From: DASXUX01 sp036504595 | GTDB taxonomy: Bacteria > Planctomycetota > SZUA-567 > H5-PLA8 | DNA length: 64,000 nucleotides | Direction: 5' to 3' | NCBI GenBank assembly: GCA_036504595.1 | Contig: DASXUX010000040.1 | Location: forward strand, 1 to 64,000 | Notes under the pieces: generated by a model | Told to the model about the DNA's origin: nothing | Database searches by the model: none | What the model saw: only the letters and a program-made list of their open reading frames with translations | Position numbers and translations under genes: made by a program | Shown: piece by piece, positions 48,408 through 56,659 of the stretch | How positions within the stretch are numbered: position 1 is the stretch's first letter | How the letters are laid out: every line of letters begins with the position of its first letter

Positions 48408-51146
48408 ATGAGTGAAGAAAACGCTGCACCATTGAATCCGGGCGAATACATCCGCTTGCAGCAGCCGCTGCGCCCCTTCTTCAATCCGAGGGGTGTCGCC
48501 GTTGTCGGCGCGACGGAGAAAGAGGGCAGCGTCGGCCGAACCGTGCTGCAGAACCTGATTCGAAGCACCTTCGGCGGCACGGTTTATCCGGTCAATCCGA
48601 AGCGGCCGAGCATTCTGGGCATCAAGGCCTACCCGACGGTTGGCGACATCAAGGACGCCATCGATCTGGCCGTCGTCGTGACGCCCGCTCCGGCCTGTCC
48701 AGCCGTCATCAAGGAGTGCGTGGACCTTGGGATCAAGAACGCGGTCATCATTTCGGCTGGCTTCAAGGAAATCGGCGCGCCGGGCGTGGAACTGGAACGC
48801 CAGATCGCTGAGATCGCCAAAAACAAGATGCGCATCGTCGGCCCGAACTGCCTGGGCCTGATGAACCCGCTCATTGGATTCAATGCAACGTTCGCCAACG
48901 ACATCGCCAAGCCGGGCAACGTGGCGCTGATCAGCCAAAGCGGCGCTCTGTGCACGGCCATTCTGGACTGGTCGTTGAAGAACAACATCGGCTTCAGTTG
49001 CTTCGTTTCGACGGGCTCGATGCTGGATGTGACCTGGGGCGACTTGATCTACTACTTGGGCGACGATCCAAACACGAAATCCATCGTCATCTATATGGAA
49101 TCCGTCGGCGACGCCCGCGCGTTCATCTCCGCGGCGCGCGAGATCGCTTTGACCAAGCCGATCATCTGCATCAAGGCCGGACGCACGGAAGCCGCCGCGA
49201 AGGCCGCTTCCTCGCATACCGGTTCGTTGGCGGGCAGCGACGCGGTGCTGGATGCCGCCTTCAGCCGCTGCGGCGTGCTGCGCGTGAATACGATCGCCGA
49301 CATGTTCTACATGGCCGACGTGCTGGGCAAGCAGCCCCGGCCGGCCGGCAATAAGCTGAGCATCATCACGAACGCGGGCGGCCCGGGCGTGCTGGCCACC
49401 GACGCGCTGGTTTCCAACGGCGGCGAACTGGCGCCGGTGTCCAAGGCGTCGATGGAAACACTGAACACGTTCCTCCCGAGCGCCTGGAGCCACGGCAACC
49501 CGATCGACGTGCTGGGCGACGCGGACGCAGAACGGTACGTGCGAGCGTACGAGATCGCCGCTGCCGATCCGGACACCGACGGCGTGCTCATGATCTTGAC
49601 CCCGCAGGCGATGACCGATCCGACGGCCTGCGCCGAGAAGCTGCGCAACGCGACGAAGCTTCCCAACAAGCCGCTGCTGACGAGCTGGATGGGCGGCGAG
49701 TGCGTGGCAAACGGGCAGGCGTTGCTGGCCCGCTCCGGCATTCCGATGTTCCCGTACCCGGACACGGCGGCGCGCATGTTCACGTTGATGTCGAGCTACA
49801 GCAAGAACCTGAAACGCCTCTACGAGACGCCGCAAGGCGTGACGGAGTGGGACGGCGGTGTGGCGGCTCACGCGGCGGCCGAGAAGATCATCAACAGCGT
49901 GATGGACAGCGGCCGCGACCTGCTGACCGAAGTCGAGTCGAAGGACTTGTTGGCGGCCTATGGAATTCCAACAGTGCCCACGAAGCTGGCGACCGACGAA
50001 GATGCGGCGGCCCGGTTGGCTCAGGCCATCGGCTACCCGGTCGTGCTGAAACTGTACTCCTACACGATCACCCACAAGACTGACGTCGGCGGCGTCGTGC
50101 TGAATCTGCAGAACGCCGACGAAGTGCGGAAGGCCTACAAGCAGATCGAGAAGTCGGTGAAGGAGAAGGCCGGCGCAGAACACTTCCAGGGCGTGACCGT
50201 GCAGCCGATGGCGAAGCTCGACGGCTACGAGATCATCCTGGGCTGCAGCCTCGACGTTCAGTTCGGCCCGGTGCTGCTGTTCGGATTGGGCGGGCAGCTC
50301 GTCGAAGTGTTTAAGGACAGCGCATTGGCTTTGCCGCCCCTGACGACCACGCTGGCTCGCCAGATGATGGAGCGGACGAAGATCTATACGGCGCTGAAGG
50401 GCGTGCGCGGCCGGCAGGGCGTGGACCTGCAGGCGCTGGAAAACATCATGGTGCGCTTCAGCCAGTTGGTCGTCGATCAGCCGCGCATCAAGGAAATCGA
50501 CATCAACCCGATGCTGGCCTCCCCGAAGCATTTGATCGCGCTGGACGCTCGCGTCGTGCTGCATGACAAGAAAACGCCGGACGCCAAGCTGCCGAAGGCG
50601 GCGATTCGCGCCTACCCGACGCAGTACGTCTCGGACTGGAAGCTGAAGGACGGGTCGGCCGTGACGATTCGCCCGATTCGCCCCGAGGACGAGCCGGCGG
50701 TGGTCAAGTTCCACCAGGGCCTCTCGGACCAGACGGTCCGCAACCGCTACTTCCGCCTGATGAACCTGGACGAGCGGGTCGCGCATAGCCGCCTGCAGCG
50801 CATCTGCTTCATCGACTATGACCGCGAAATGGCCTTGATCATCGAACGCAAGAACGAGACCGGTGCCAAGGAAGCCGTGGCGATCGGCCGCTTGAGCAAG
50901 CTGCGCGGCCAGAACATGGCCTCCCTGCATCTGCTGGTCACCGACAAGTTCCAGGGCCGCGGCGTGGGCCGTGAACTGATGCGGCGCTTGCTGCAGGTGG
51001 CTCGCGACGAGAAGCTCGAACGCGTGATCGCTCTGGTCCTGCCGGAGAGCAAGTCGATGATCCAGTTGTGCGAGTCGTTCGGCTTCGTGTTCGATAAGCC
51101 GAGCGCTTCGGGCAGCCTCCCGATCAAATGCGAACTGAAGCTGTGA
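48408..51146 (+). CDS. ADP-forming acyl/acetyl-CoA synthetase fused to a GNAT acetyltransferase
   Basis: 912 residues; GAGGAG and AAGAGA precede the ATG. Order: CoA-binding domain (FFNPRGVAVVGATEKEGSVG), CoA-ligase domains with the phospho-His motif SSHTGSLAGSD near residue 267, ATP-grasp domain (about 500-715; GYPVVLKLYSYTITHKTDVGGVV, cited in part, with the second His near 552), then a C-terminal GNAT domain (about 750-905; VTIRPIRPEDEPAVVKFH, VTDKFQGRGVGRELMRRLL). The architecture equals that of Pat/PatZ protein acetyltransferases. In E. coli PatZ the synthetase half has lost its active His; here both His residues remain, so it can probably make ATP and acetate from acetyl-CoA as well as acetylate proteins. 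Close to PFOR, it suits a pyruvate-to-acetate pathway. Confidence 0.92.
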   Translation: MSEENAAPLNPGEYIRLQQPLRPFFNPRGVAVVGATEKEGSVGRTVLQNLIRSTFGGTVYPVNPKRPSILGIKAYPTVGDIKDAIDLAVVVTPAPACPAVIKECVDLGIKNAVIISAGFKEIGAPGVELERQIAEIAKNKMRIVGPNCLGLMNPLIGFNATFANDIAKPGNVALISQSGALCTAILDWSLKNNIGFSCFVSTGSMLDVTWGDLIYYLGDDPNTKSIVIYMESVGDARAFISAAREIALTKPIICIKAGRTEAAAKAASSHTGSLAGSDAVLDAAFSRCGVLRVNTIADMFYMADVLGKQPRPAGNKLSIITNAGGPGVLATDALVSNGGELAPVSKASMETLNTFLPSAWSHGNPIDVLGDADAERYVRAYEIAAADPDTDGVLMILTPQAMTDPTACAEKLRNATKLPNKPLLTSWMGGECVANGQALLARSGIPMFPYPDTAARMFTLMSSYSKNLKRLYETPQGVTEWDGGVAAHAAAEKIINSVMDSGRDLLTEVESKDLLAAYGIPTVPTKLATDEDAAARLAQAIGYPVVLKLYSYTITHKTDVGGVVLNLQNADEVRKAYKQIEKSVKEKAGAEHFQGVTVQPMAKLDGYEIILGCSLDVQFGPVLLFGLGGQLVEVFKDSALALPPLTTTLARQMMERTKIYTALKGVRGRQGVDLQALENIMVRFSQLVVDQPRIKEIDINPMLASPKHLIALDARVVLHDKKTPDAKLPKAAIRAYPTQYVSDWKLKDGSAVTIRPIRPEDEPAVVKFHQGLSDQTVRNRYFRLMNLDERVAHSRLQRICFIDYDREMALIIERKNETGAKEAVAIGRLSKLRGQNMASLHLLVTDKFQGRGVGRELMRRLLQVARDEKLERVIALVLPESKSMIQLCESFGFVFDKPSASGSLPIKCELKL

Positions 51147-51180
51147 GTGGTACTGCACGCATGAGACTGGTGATACCCAA

Positions 51181-51213
51181 TCCCGTCCGCCGAAGAGGCG
51201 GACGGGATTTTCT
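51181..51213 (+). terminator. Rho-independent terminator after the acyl-CoA synthetase gene
   Basis: TCCCGTCCGCC (51181-51191) and GGCGGACGGGA (51197-51207) form an 11-bp stem with a 5-base loop, followed by TTTTCT. It lies 35 bases after the stop codon. Confidence 0.92.
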
Positions 51214-51221
51214 ATTGGCCT

Positions 51222-51740
51222 TCAGTTCGGCGGGAGCATTTTCGGTATCTCGTGCAACGGCAAGTATAAATGCAGCGGATCGTCAAGGAACTCCCGGAAT
51301 CCGTACCTGAGGTAGAACTGCTTCGCCTCTTCGGTAAGCGCATGGACTGCAATGCTGTGGATACCGATTCGCATGGATGCTGCGTGGGTATTGCGAAGGG
51401 CGTGCATCAGCAGCAACTGGCCCAGTCCCTGGCCTTGCGCAACCTGATCGACGGCCAGCCGTCCCAGCAGTGCTACGGGCAGGGGATATCTAGGGAGTCG
51501 TTTGCGATCCGTAGGAGATAGAGTGGCAGCGTTCACGCAGGCGACAGAGAGCGTGTAATACCCGACAATGTGGAACTGCCCTGGCCGGACTGCTACGAAA
51601 GTTCGCCCAATTCCCTTTTCCTGATTCTGCAGCGCGAACTTCTTCAGGAACTCGTCGAGTTCCTGCTCGCCGCAGGCGAAGCTATCCCTATCGTGACCTC
51701 TAGACAGAGATTCAAACCGCCACTCTACGACTGCGCCCAC
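51222..51740 (-). CDS. GNAT-family toxin-like acetyltransferase
   Basis: About 172 residues from GTG 51740, which has GGAGGGG just upstream and lies in the end of the antitoxin gene; a longer frame begins at 51767. It starts with VVEWRFESLSRGHDRDSFACGEQELDEFLKKFA (cited as the N-terminal block), as in TacT/AtaT-type toxins, then FHIVGYYTLSVACV, LGRLAVDQVAQGQGLGQLLLMHAL with the acetyl-CoA P-loop Q-G-Q-G-L-G, and AKQFYLRYGFREF. These enzymes acetylate aminoacyl-tRNAs and stop translation (family knowledge). The 29-bp overlap with the RHH-type gene upstream supports a toxin-antitoxin pair. Confidence 0.87.
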   Translation of the reverse strand: MGAVVEWRFESLSRGHDRDSFACGEQELDEFLKKFALQNQEKGIGRTFVAVRPGQFHIVGYYTLSVACVNAATLSPTDRKRLPRYPLPVALLGRLAVDQVAQGQGLGQLLLMHALRNTHAASMRIGIHSIAVHALTEEAKQFYLRYGFREFLDDPLHLYLPLHEIPKMLPPN

Positions 51741-52056
51741 GCCGCCCCTCCGGCACTGGCTGTCCATATAGCCTATCGTATTCTGCCATCGCTTTACGCA
51801 GCGCTGCGTTCGGTTTTGGCTCGGCGTCCAGCGTGTCCAGGAAGAGCCGGAAGTCTCGCTCCGACAGAGTAATGGTTGTGCTCTGCTGGATGATGCGCTT
51901 CGCTCGGCGGACCGCCATCGGGATCAGAAACTCGCTGAGGCTTTTGCCGGAAATCGCGGCCGCCTTCTCGATCAAAGACTTGTCTCTTGCGGCAATCCGC
52001 ACGTCGAGTCGCCCTTTTGCCGCTGCTGTAGTTGGCACGTTGTTCTCCGCTTTCAT
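51712..52056 (-). CDS. DUF1778 ribbon-helix-helix antitoxin
   Basis: About 114 residues from ATG 52056; a GTG at 52038 with GGAG before it is also possible, as is a longer start at 52128. RLDVRIAARDKSLIEKAAAISGKSLSEFLI is a ribbon-helix-helix DNA-binding domain of the DUF1778/TacA family (cited as two halves: the strand RLDVRI, then the helices), followed by RLFLDTLDAEPKPNAALRKAM, the flexible toxin-binding part. It would neutralise the GNAT toxin and repress the pair. It precedes the toxin gene and overlaps it, the normal order. Confidence 0.87.
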   Translation of the reverse strand: MKAENNVPTTAAAKGRLDVRIAARDKSLIEKAAAISGKSLSEFLIPMAVRRAKRIIQQSTTITLSERDFRLFLDTLDAEPKPNAALRKAMAEYDRLYGQPVPEGRRGRSRRVAV

Positions 52057-52295
52057 CCTCCAATAAATCGTATGCAGTCGCGCTGCGAACTTCAAGGACA
52101 ATGTACGCCAGAGTTCCGTACAATCCATAGATCATCAACGAGTGCGCCGACGACTCCTTATTGGGCTCTTGCTGTACGCCGAAATTGAGAGCACGTACCA
52201 GATCAAGCACCTGGCTCCCGGCACGCGGCTGAAAAACGGCGGAGTCATTCCCGAAGATAAGCAAGCCGCAACGCCACCCGTTGCCCGCGCCGCTG

Positions 52296-52337
52296 CAACT
52301 GACAACTGACAACTGACAACTGACGACGGACCACTGA
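52296..52337. repeat. Heptanucleotide array CAACTGA x4 plus two variants
   Basis: Four perfect tandem CAACTGA units (52296-52323) are followed by CGACGGA and CCACTGA at the same spacing. The array ends 6 bp from the stop codon of the minus-strand cNMP-binding gene. Confidence 0.88.
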
Positions 52338-52343
52338 CACCCG

Positions 52344-52814
52344 TTAGAAGTGCCCGCTGTAATCCCGCGTCGCCTCGGTCAGTTCGGCCAGGCTCTTCGT
52401 GGCGACGCGCAGCCGCGCGGCCGTGATTCGTCCCAGGTTCAGCGCGATCCGCAACGCCGTGATGTTGTCTTCGGAAAGCTTCTTCTCGAACAGTTCGCCC
52501 GGCAAGAATCCCGCGATCACCGGCGTCTTGGCCCGAATGCTCGCCGAACGCTGCTGGCCGCTCAGCAACCCCGTCTCGCCCACAACGGACGGCGACTCCA
52601 ATTCCGCGAGCACCACCAGTTCAAACCCGGCGCCTTTGACGACCTCGACCGTTCCCTTTGCGAGTACGTAAATGCCGTCGGTCGCATCGCCGTCCTTTAT
52701 GATCAGGGCTCCCGGACTGAACTCTTTCCGCGTCAGCCATTCATTGAGTTCGTCGATCTGCACCCGATCGAGCTTCTCGAACACCGGGATTTCGTTCAAA
52801 GCGCTGCGAATCAT
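52344..52814 (-). CDS. Cyclic-nucleotide-binding domain protein
   Basis: 156 residues; ATG 52814 with GGAGGCGGGA just ahead. It is essentially one cNMP-binding beta-roll: IPVFEKLDRVQIDELNEWLTRKEFSPGALIIKDGDATDGIYVLAKGTVEVV and SPSVVGETGLLSGQQRSASIRAKTPVIAGFL (cited in parts); the GET...R-S-A-S-I corresponds to the phosphate-binding cassette GE-x-A/G-L-x(3)-R-x-A. The C-terminus is helical (NITALRIALNLGRITAARL) without a DNA-binding helix-turn-helix, so it is not a classical Crp regulator. Probably a small-molecule-sensing partner protein. It lies 110 bases downstream of lon on the same strand. Confidence 0.85.
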   Translation of the reverse strand: MIRSALNEIPVFEKLDRVQIDELNEWLTRKEFSPGALIIKDGDATDGIYVLAKGTVEVVKGAGFELVVLAELESPSVVGETGLLSGQQRSASIRAKTPVIAGFLPGELFEKKLSEDNITALRIALNLGRITAARLRVATKSLAELTEATRDYSGHF

Positions 52815-52843
52815 AGTCCCGCCTCCATATTTTGAATTTGAAC

Positions 52844-52914
52844 CGCAAAGGCGCAAAGAACAGATTCTGATAGAAGTCTCTCTTTGCGTCTTCGCGCGTT
52901 TGCGGTTGGCAAGA
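52844..52914. repeat. Inverted AACCGCAAA-type repeat between lon and the cNMP-binding gene
   Basis: AACCGCAAAGGCGCAAAGA near 52849 and TCTTTGCGTC...TTTGCGGTT near 52880-52910 are imperfect inverted repeats built of 7-bp-spaced GCAAAGA/GCGAAGA units. A single arm of similar sequence (ACCGCGAAGATGAGAAGAC) lies near 42116-42134. Confidence 0.55.
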
Positions 52915-52924
52915 AAACTCAGCA

Positions 52925-55324
52925 TCAGACGCCGGCGAGATGCAGCGCCTCCGGTATCGCCGCCGCCAGCACCTCGTCGATGCGCTCGGTCAGCACGAAC
53001 GTCATCTCCTTGCGAATCTGCTCCGGCAACTCAACGATGTCTTTTGCATTATCCTTTGGAATGACAACCTTATAAATCCCGGACCGGCGAGCGGCCAGAA
53101 CCTTTTCCTTGATCCCGCCGACCGGCAGCACCAATCCGGTGAGCGTAATTTCCCCCGTCATTGCCACGTTGCTTGCTGTCGGCGAATTGCGGTAGAGCGA
53201 CACCAGCGCCGTCGCCAGAGCTACGCCCGCTGATGGCCCGTCCTTTGGCACCGCGCCCGACGGCACGTGAATGTGCACGCCGCTGTCCTTGAACTGATTG
53301 CGGTCGATGCCCAGCATCTCCGCGTGAGCCCAAATATAACTCTGCGCTGCCTTCGCCGACTCACGCATGACTTCGCCGAGTTGCCCCGTTAGCCGCAAAT
53401 GGCCTTTGCTATCCGGTAGCAGAGCCCCCTCGATGTAGAGCACTTCGCCGCCCGTCTCCGTCCAGGCCAGGCCGGTCGCGACGCCCGCCGGCAACTGCTT
53501 GCGCGCCCGTTCCGGGAAGAAGCGCTCCGCCCCCAACAGATTCGGCAGATCGTCCGGTCGCACAACCACCTTCTCTGTATGGCCCTCTGCAACACGCCGC
53601 GCAACCTTTCGCCCGATCCTTCCGAGCGACCGCTCCAGTTCGCGCACGCCGGCTTCCCGCGTGTAGCGCGCGATCACCAGCGACAGGGTCTCGTCCGGAA
53701 TTTCCAGCTTCTCTTCCGAAAGCCCCGCCGCCTGTACCTGCCGCGGCACGAGATACCGGCGCGCGATCACCAACTTCTCTTCCTGCGCGTAGCCCGAGAG
53801 TCGCAGGATTTCCATGCGGTCAAGCAGCGGCCGAGGAATCGTATCAAGAGTATTGGCCGTTCCGATGAACAGCACCCTCGAAAGATCGAACGGCAGATCG
53901 AGATAATTGTCATGGAAGTTGGTGTTCTGAGCCGGATCGAGAATTTCCATCAGCGCCGCCGCGGGATCGCCGCGGAAATCCCGCCCGAGCTTGTCCACCT
54001 CGTCCAGCATCAGCAGCGGATTATTAACTTCCGCGCGTCGGATCGCCTGAATGATGCGCCCCGGCATCGCGCCGATGTAGGTCCGCCGGTGCCCGCGCAG
54101 TTCAGCCTCGTCGTGCAGCCCGCCCAAGCTCATACGCTCGAATTTGCGCCCCATCGCGCGCGCGATCGATTGCCCCAGCGACGTCTTGCCGACGCCAGGC
54201 GGTCCGACGAAGCACAAGATCGGCGCGTGACCGGTGGGGTTGAGCTTCATCACGGCCAAATGTTCGAGAATGCGCTCCTTAACGTCTGCCAGGTCATAAT
54301 GGTCTTCATCGAGCACCTGCTGGGCCTCGAGGATGTCGATCGAATCCGTTGTGCTTTTGCTCCACGGCAGCTCGATGATCAGCTCCACATGCGCCCGCGT
54401 CATCTGGTAATCCGGCGCCGCCGGCGGCATGCGCTCCAGGATGCCCAGTTGCCGTTCCGCTTCCTTCAGCGCGTCCGGCGGAAGCTTCGCCTCTTCCAGC
54501 CGTTTGCGCAAATCCTCCACTTCGGCCTTCTCCGGATTTTTCTCGCCCAACTCGTCCTGAATGGCGCGCAGTTGCTGCCGCAGCACATAATCGCGTTGCT
54601 GCTTGGTCATTTCACCTTCAGCCTGTTGCGCGATCTTCGAGCGGACTTCGAGCACCTGTATCTCATGGCTCAGATACCCATGCACCAGCCGCAGAGCGCC
54701 GACGCGCGACTTTGATTCCAGCAGGGCCTGCTGTTGCGAGACATCCAGCCCCAGCATTGACGCGATCATGTGCGCCAGCCAGATGGGGTCGCGGTTCTGC
54801 GTGAGAATCTGCTCGATATTCGTTTGTGAATGCGGTTGAGCCAGCTCCATGGCCTTTTGAGCCAGCTCGACGACCGCTCGCTGCAACGCCTCGACTTCTG
54901 TCCCCGCATCTTCCGGCAGCGGCATCACTCGTACGCGCGCGCGCAAGTAGGTAGCGCCGGCGTCCCTGCCGGCCGGCGCGGAGGCCGACGCAGCATCTTC
55001 CACCCGCAGCACCGATACGCGCTCCGTTCCGCTGACCAGCAGTTCCAGGCCTTGCTCGCCCTTCACCATCTTTCGCACGACGGCGATCGTGCCCACCGTG
55101 TAAAGATGTTCCGGCCCGGGCTGCTCGATGTCCGCATCGCGTTGCGCCACAACGACCAGCAGCTTCTCCTCCGTCGCCGTCGCCGCCGTCGCCGCGGCAA
55201 TCGATCTCGCGCGGCCGATAGCCAGCGGCATCATCAGGTGCGGAAACAACACCGTGTTCTTGATGGGCAGGAGCGGCAGCTCAAGTATTTTCCCTTCCGG
55301 TTCGGTCGCATTGTTGTTCTTCAC
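52925..55324 (-). CDS. lon: ATP-dependent protease Lon
   Basis: 799 residues, GTG start at 55324 with GGAGCG six bases upstream. Full domain set: N-terminal substrate domain (LPLLPIKNTVLFPHLMMPL), coiled coil, AAA+ domain with Walker A GPPGVGKTSLG near 372 and Walker B LLMLDEVDKLG, and the protease domain with the Ser in KDGPSAGVALATAL near 693 and the Lys in GIKEKVLAARR near 737. It degrades misfolded proteins in the cytoplasm. A peptide ASASAPAGRDAGAT (about 113-126), encoded by a GC-rich palindromic repeat, interrupts the N-terminal domain between VSVLRVED and YLRARVRV, where other Lon proteins continue directly. Gene order Hsp20, lon suggests a heat-stress unit. No CIRCE element was found. 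Confidence 0.96.
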   Translation of the reverse strand: MKNNNATEPEGKILELPLLPIKNTVLFPHLMMPLAIGRARSIAAATAATATEEKLLVVVAQRDADIEQPGPEHLYTVGTIAVVRKMVKGEQGLELLVSGTERVSVLRVEDAASASAPAGRDAGATYLRARVRVMPLPEDAGTEVEALQRAVVELAQKAMELAQPHSQTNIEQILTQNRDPIWLAHMIASMLGLDVSQQQALLESKSRVGALRLVHGYLSHEIQVLEVRSKIAQQAEGEMTKQQRDYVLRQQLRAIQDELGEKNPEKAEVEDLRKRLEEAKLPPDALKEAERQLGILERMPPAAPDYQMTRAHVELIIELPWSKSTTDSIDILEAQQVLDEDHYDLADVKERILEHLAVMKLNPTGHAPILCFVGPPGVGKTSLGQSIARAMGRKFERMSLGGLHDEAELRGHRRTYIGAMPGRIIQAIRRAEVNNPLLMLDEVDKLGRDFRGDPAAALMEILDPAQNTNFHDNYLDLPFDLSRVLFIGTANTLDTIPRPLLDRMEILRLSGYAQEEKLVIARRYLVPRQVQAAGLSEEKLEIPDETLSLVIARYTREAGVRELERSLGRIGRKVARRVAEGHTEKVVVRPDDLPNLLGAERFFPERARKQLPAGVATGLAWTETGGEVLYIEGALLPDSKGHLRLTGQLGEVMRESAKAAQSYIWAHAEMLGIDRNQFKDSGVHIHVPSGAVPKDGPSAGVALATALVSLYRNSPTASNVAMTGEITLTGLVLPVGGIKEKVLAARRSGIYKVVIPKDNAKDIVELPEQIRKEMTFVLTERIDEVLAAAIPEALHLAGV
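54950..54986. repeat. In-frame palindromic element in the lon gene
   Basis: GGTAGCGCCGGCGTCCCTG with a following CCGGCCGGCGCGGAGGCC is a 37-bp copy. On the coding strand it is read as ASAPAGRDAGAT, the same frame and near-identical peptide as in the GH116 gene. Confidence 0.85.
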
Positions 55325-55405
55325 GATTCACGCTCCATCCCTGCCTCAGTCGCTCGCTCTCATCAGAACCCCAAAACTTTTGCGCCTTTACGGTTCAATC
55401 CGTTG

Positions 55406-55762
55406 TCATTCTGCTTGAATCCGAACTAAAATCATCCCGTTGCGCTGCTCCAGCGAGACGCGCGCGCCTTCCAGCGCCACCGGTAACTCGATCGTCCGCT
55501 CAAAGCGGCTATATGCGATTTCAAGCAGCCAATGGCAGCAGCTTTCATGCTCGATGACGTCGCGCCGACAACCGCTGATCGTTACGGCATTTCCGGAAAC
55601 CCTGACCTGCACATCTTCGGGCGCCACGCCGGCCAGCTCGTACTTCACCAGCCATCCCCAGGGTGCGCGATATACATCAGCCAGCGGTCGCCACGCTGGC
55701 TCGTGAAACGTTCCTCTCTGGAACGCTTCCTGTGGCTTGTCAAAAAGGCTGGACCGCTTCAT
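55406..55762 (-). CDS. Hsp20/alpha-crystallin family small heat-shock protein
   Basis: About 118 residues from ATG 55762 (AAAGGGCGGG upstream; a longer frame reaches 55825). The alpha-crystallin domain is visible as PLADVYRAPWGWLVKYELAGVAPEDVQVRVSGNAVTISGCRRD, the central FERTIELPVALEGARVSLEQRNGMILVRIQ (cited in parts), where E-L-P-V-A-L and G-x-L-type strand (GMILVRI) match. The short N-arm is MKRSSLF. The C-terminal I-x-I/V anchor is reduced (ILVRIQAE). A cytoplasmic holdase chaperone; encoded 81 bases upstream of lon, same strand. Confidence 0.88.
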   Translation of the reverse strand: MKRSSLFDKPQEAFQRGTFHEPAWRPLADVYRAPWGWLVKYELAGVAPEDVQVRVSGNAVTISGCRRDVIEHESCCHWLLEIAYSRFERTIELPVALEGARVSLEQRNGMILVRIQAE

Positions 55763-55970
55763 CGTGACCCGCCCTTTGCCTCGTAGTTCACTTCCCGGCA
55801 TGCCCGCGCGAGCCCATTCACGCACTTTTGGCGCAAAGGCTGGGCCGCAATACGCCGAGGAGCGTGATTCCTGCGGCGGATGGGGTTTTGGCTTTGATCT
55901 TCGGGCTTAACGCTCCACAATTTGATACTTTCCCGGCGTGCTCCGCGAGGCTCCCAGCAAAGGAATTTCT

Positions 55971-56594
55971 ATGTCGATTCAGGAAGTGAAAGACGCGTGG
56001 ATCTTTCTCGATCGGAACACGGGCGTGTGGCCGAAGCAGCTTCAGTCTGCTCAAGGGGTGTTTCAGCCGATCCACTGGGTGGCGATGCACCGGATGCAGT
56101 GCATGCTGCGCCTCATACCGCACGAAGGACGCATCGCTGATATCGGGTGCAGCTACGGGATATTGACGCTGAACATGGCGTGGAAGAAGCCGCGGGCGGA
56201 GGTTGTGGGCATCGATCCGGATGAGTCCCGGCTGGAAGTCGGCCGGCAGCTTGTGCAGGAGCATCATCTGCCGAACTGCCGGTTCGTGAAGGGCACCGTG
56301 GCGGAACCGGGGATAGAGCCGGGATCGTGTTCGGGCGTGATTTGCACCGAGACGCTGGACCACATTAGAGACATCCGGCCGCACATGAAGGAGGCTGTTG
56401 ACCAGCTCTTGGGCCTGCTGCTGCCGGGCGGGCGGCTGATCATCTCGATTCCTTCGCTGGAAGAGATGGGCAAGGAGACCGCGCCGCTGCCGCCATCGCC
56501 GCTAAGTTTGCACGATTTTGATTTCTTGAAGAACAAGCAGATCGATCGCAATTGTCCGCGGTGGTGGCATCTCTTCTATGTGGACAAGTTGTAA
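55971..56594 (+). CDS. Class I SAM-dependent methyltransferase
   Basis: 207 residues; AAGGA lies 6 bases before ATG 55971. The SAM-binding motif I is IADIGCSYGILTLNMA near residue 59, motif II is AEVVGIDPDESRLEVG, and SGVICTETLDHIRDIRPHM with LLPGGRLIISIPSLEEMG are the later strands of the Rossmann fold. The first 45 residues (KDAWIFLDRNTGVWPKQLQ) are a helical cap. The substrate is not evident; PLSLHDFDFLKNKQIDRNCPRWWHLFYVD at the end (cited in part) is not one I recognise. It is followed by a beta-propeller gene 65 bases downstream. Confidence 0.8.
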   Translation: MSIQEVKDAWIFLDRNTGVWPKQLQSAQGVFQPIHWVAMHRMQCMLRLIPHEGRIADIGCSYGILTLNMAWKKPRAEVVGIDPDESRLEVGRQLVQEHHLPNCRFVKGTVAEPGIEPGSCSGVICTETLDHIRDIRPHMKEAVDQLLGLLLPGGRLIISIPSLEEMGKETAPLPPSPLSLHDFDFLKNKQIDRNCPRWWHLFYVDKL

Positions 56595-56603
56595 GTGGCG
56601 AAA

Positions 56604-56643
56604 GTCCAGGAGTCGAGGAGTCCAGAAGTCCAGAAGTCGAAGG
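56604..56643. repeat. Octamer array GTCCAGGA-type
   Basis: GTCCAGGA, GTCGAGGA, GTCCAGAA, GTCCAGAA and GTCGAAGG follow one another at 8-bp spacing between the methyltransferase stop and the beta-propeller gene start. Confidence 0.75.
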
Positions 56644-56659
56644 CTGAAGGAGAGGGGCG

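Noticed and set aside
48237..51158. A 973-codon open frame on the minus strand, antisense to the ADP-forming synthetase gene
   Set aside because: The plus-strand frame has all domain motifs, a ribosome binding site and a terminator. The antisense frame has no recognisable domain, is His/Gln/Arg-rich in the way of a GC-rich shadow frame, and has no start signal.
51794..52312. A 172-codon minus-strand frame overlapping the RHH antitoxin gene
   Set aside because: Most of it overlaps the antitoxin in another frame; the upstream part has no recognisable domain and begins in the heptamer array.
52296..52337. Repeat array considered as a CRISPR array
   Set aside because: The units are 7 bp and directly tandem with no spacers, and no cas gene is in the window.
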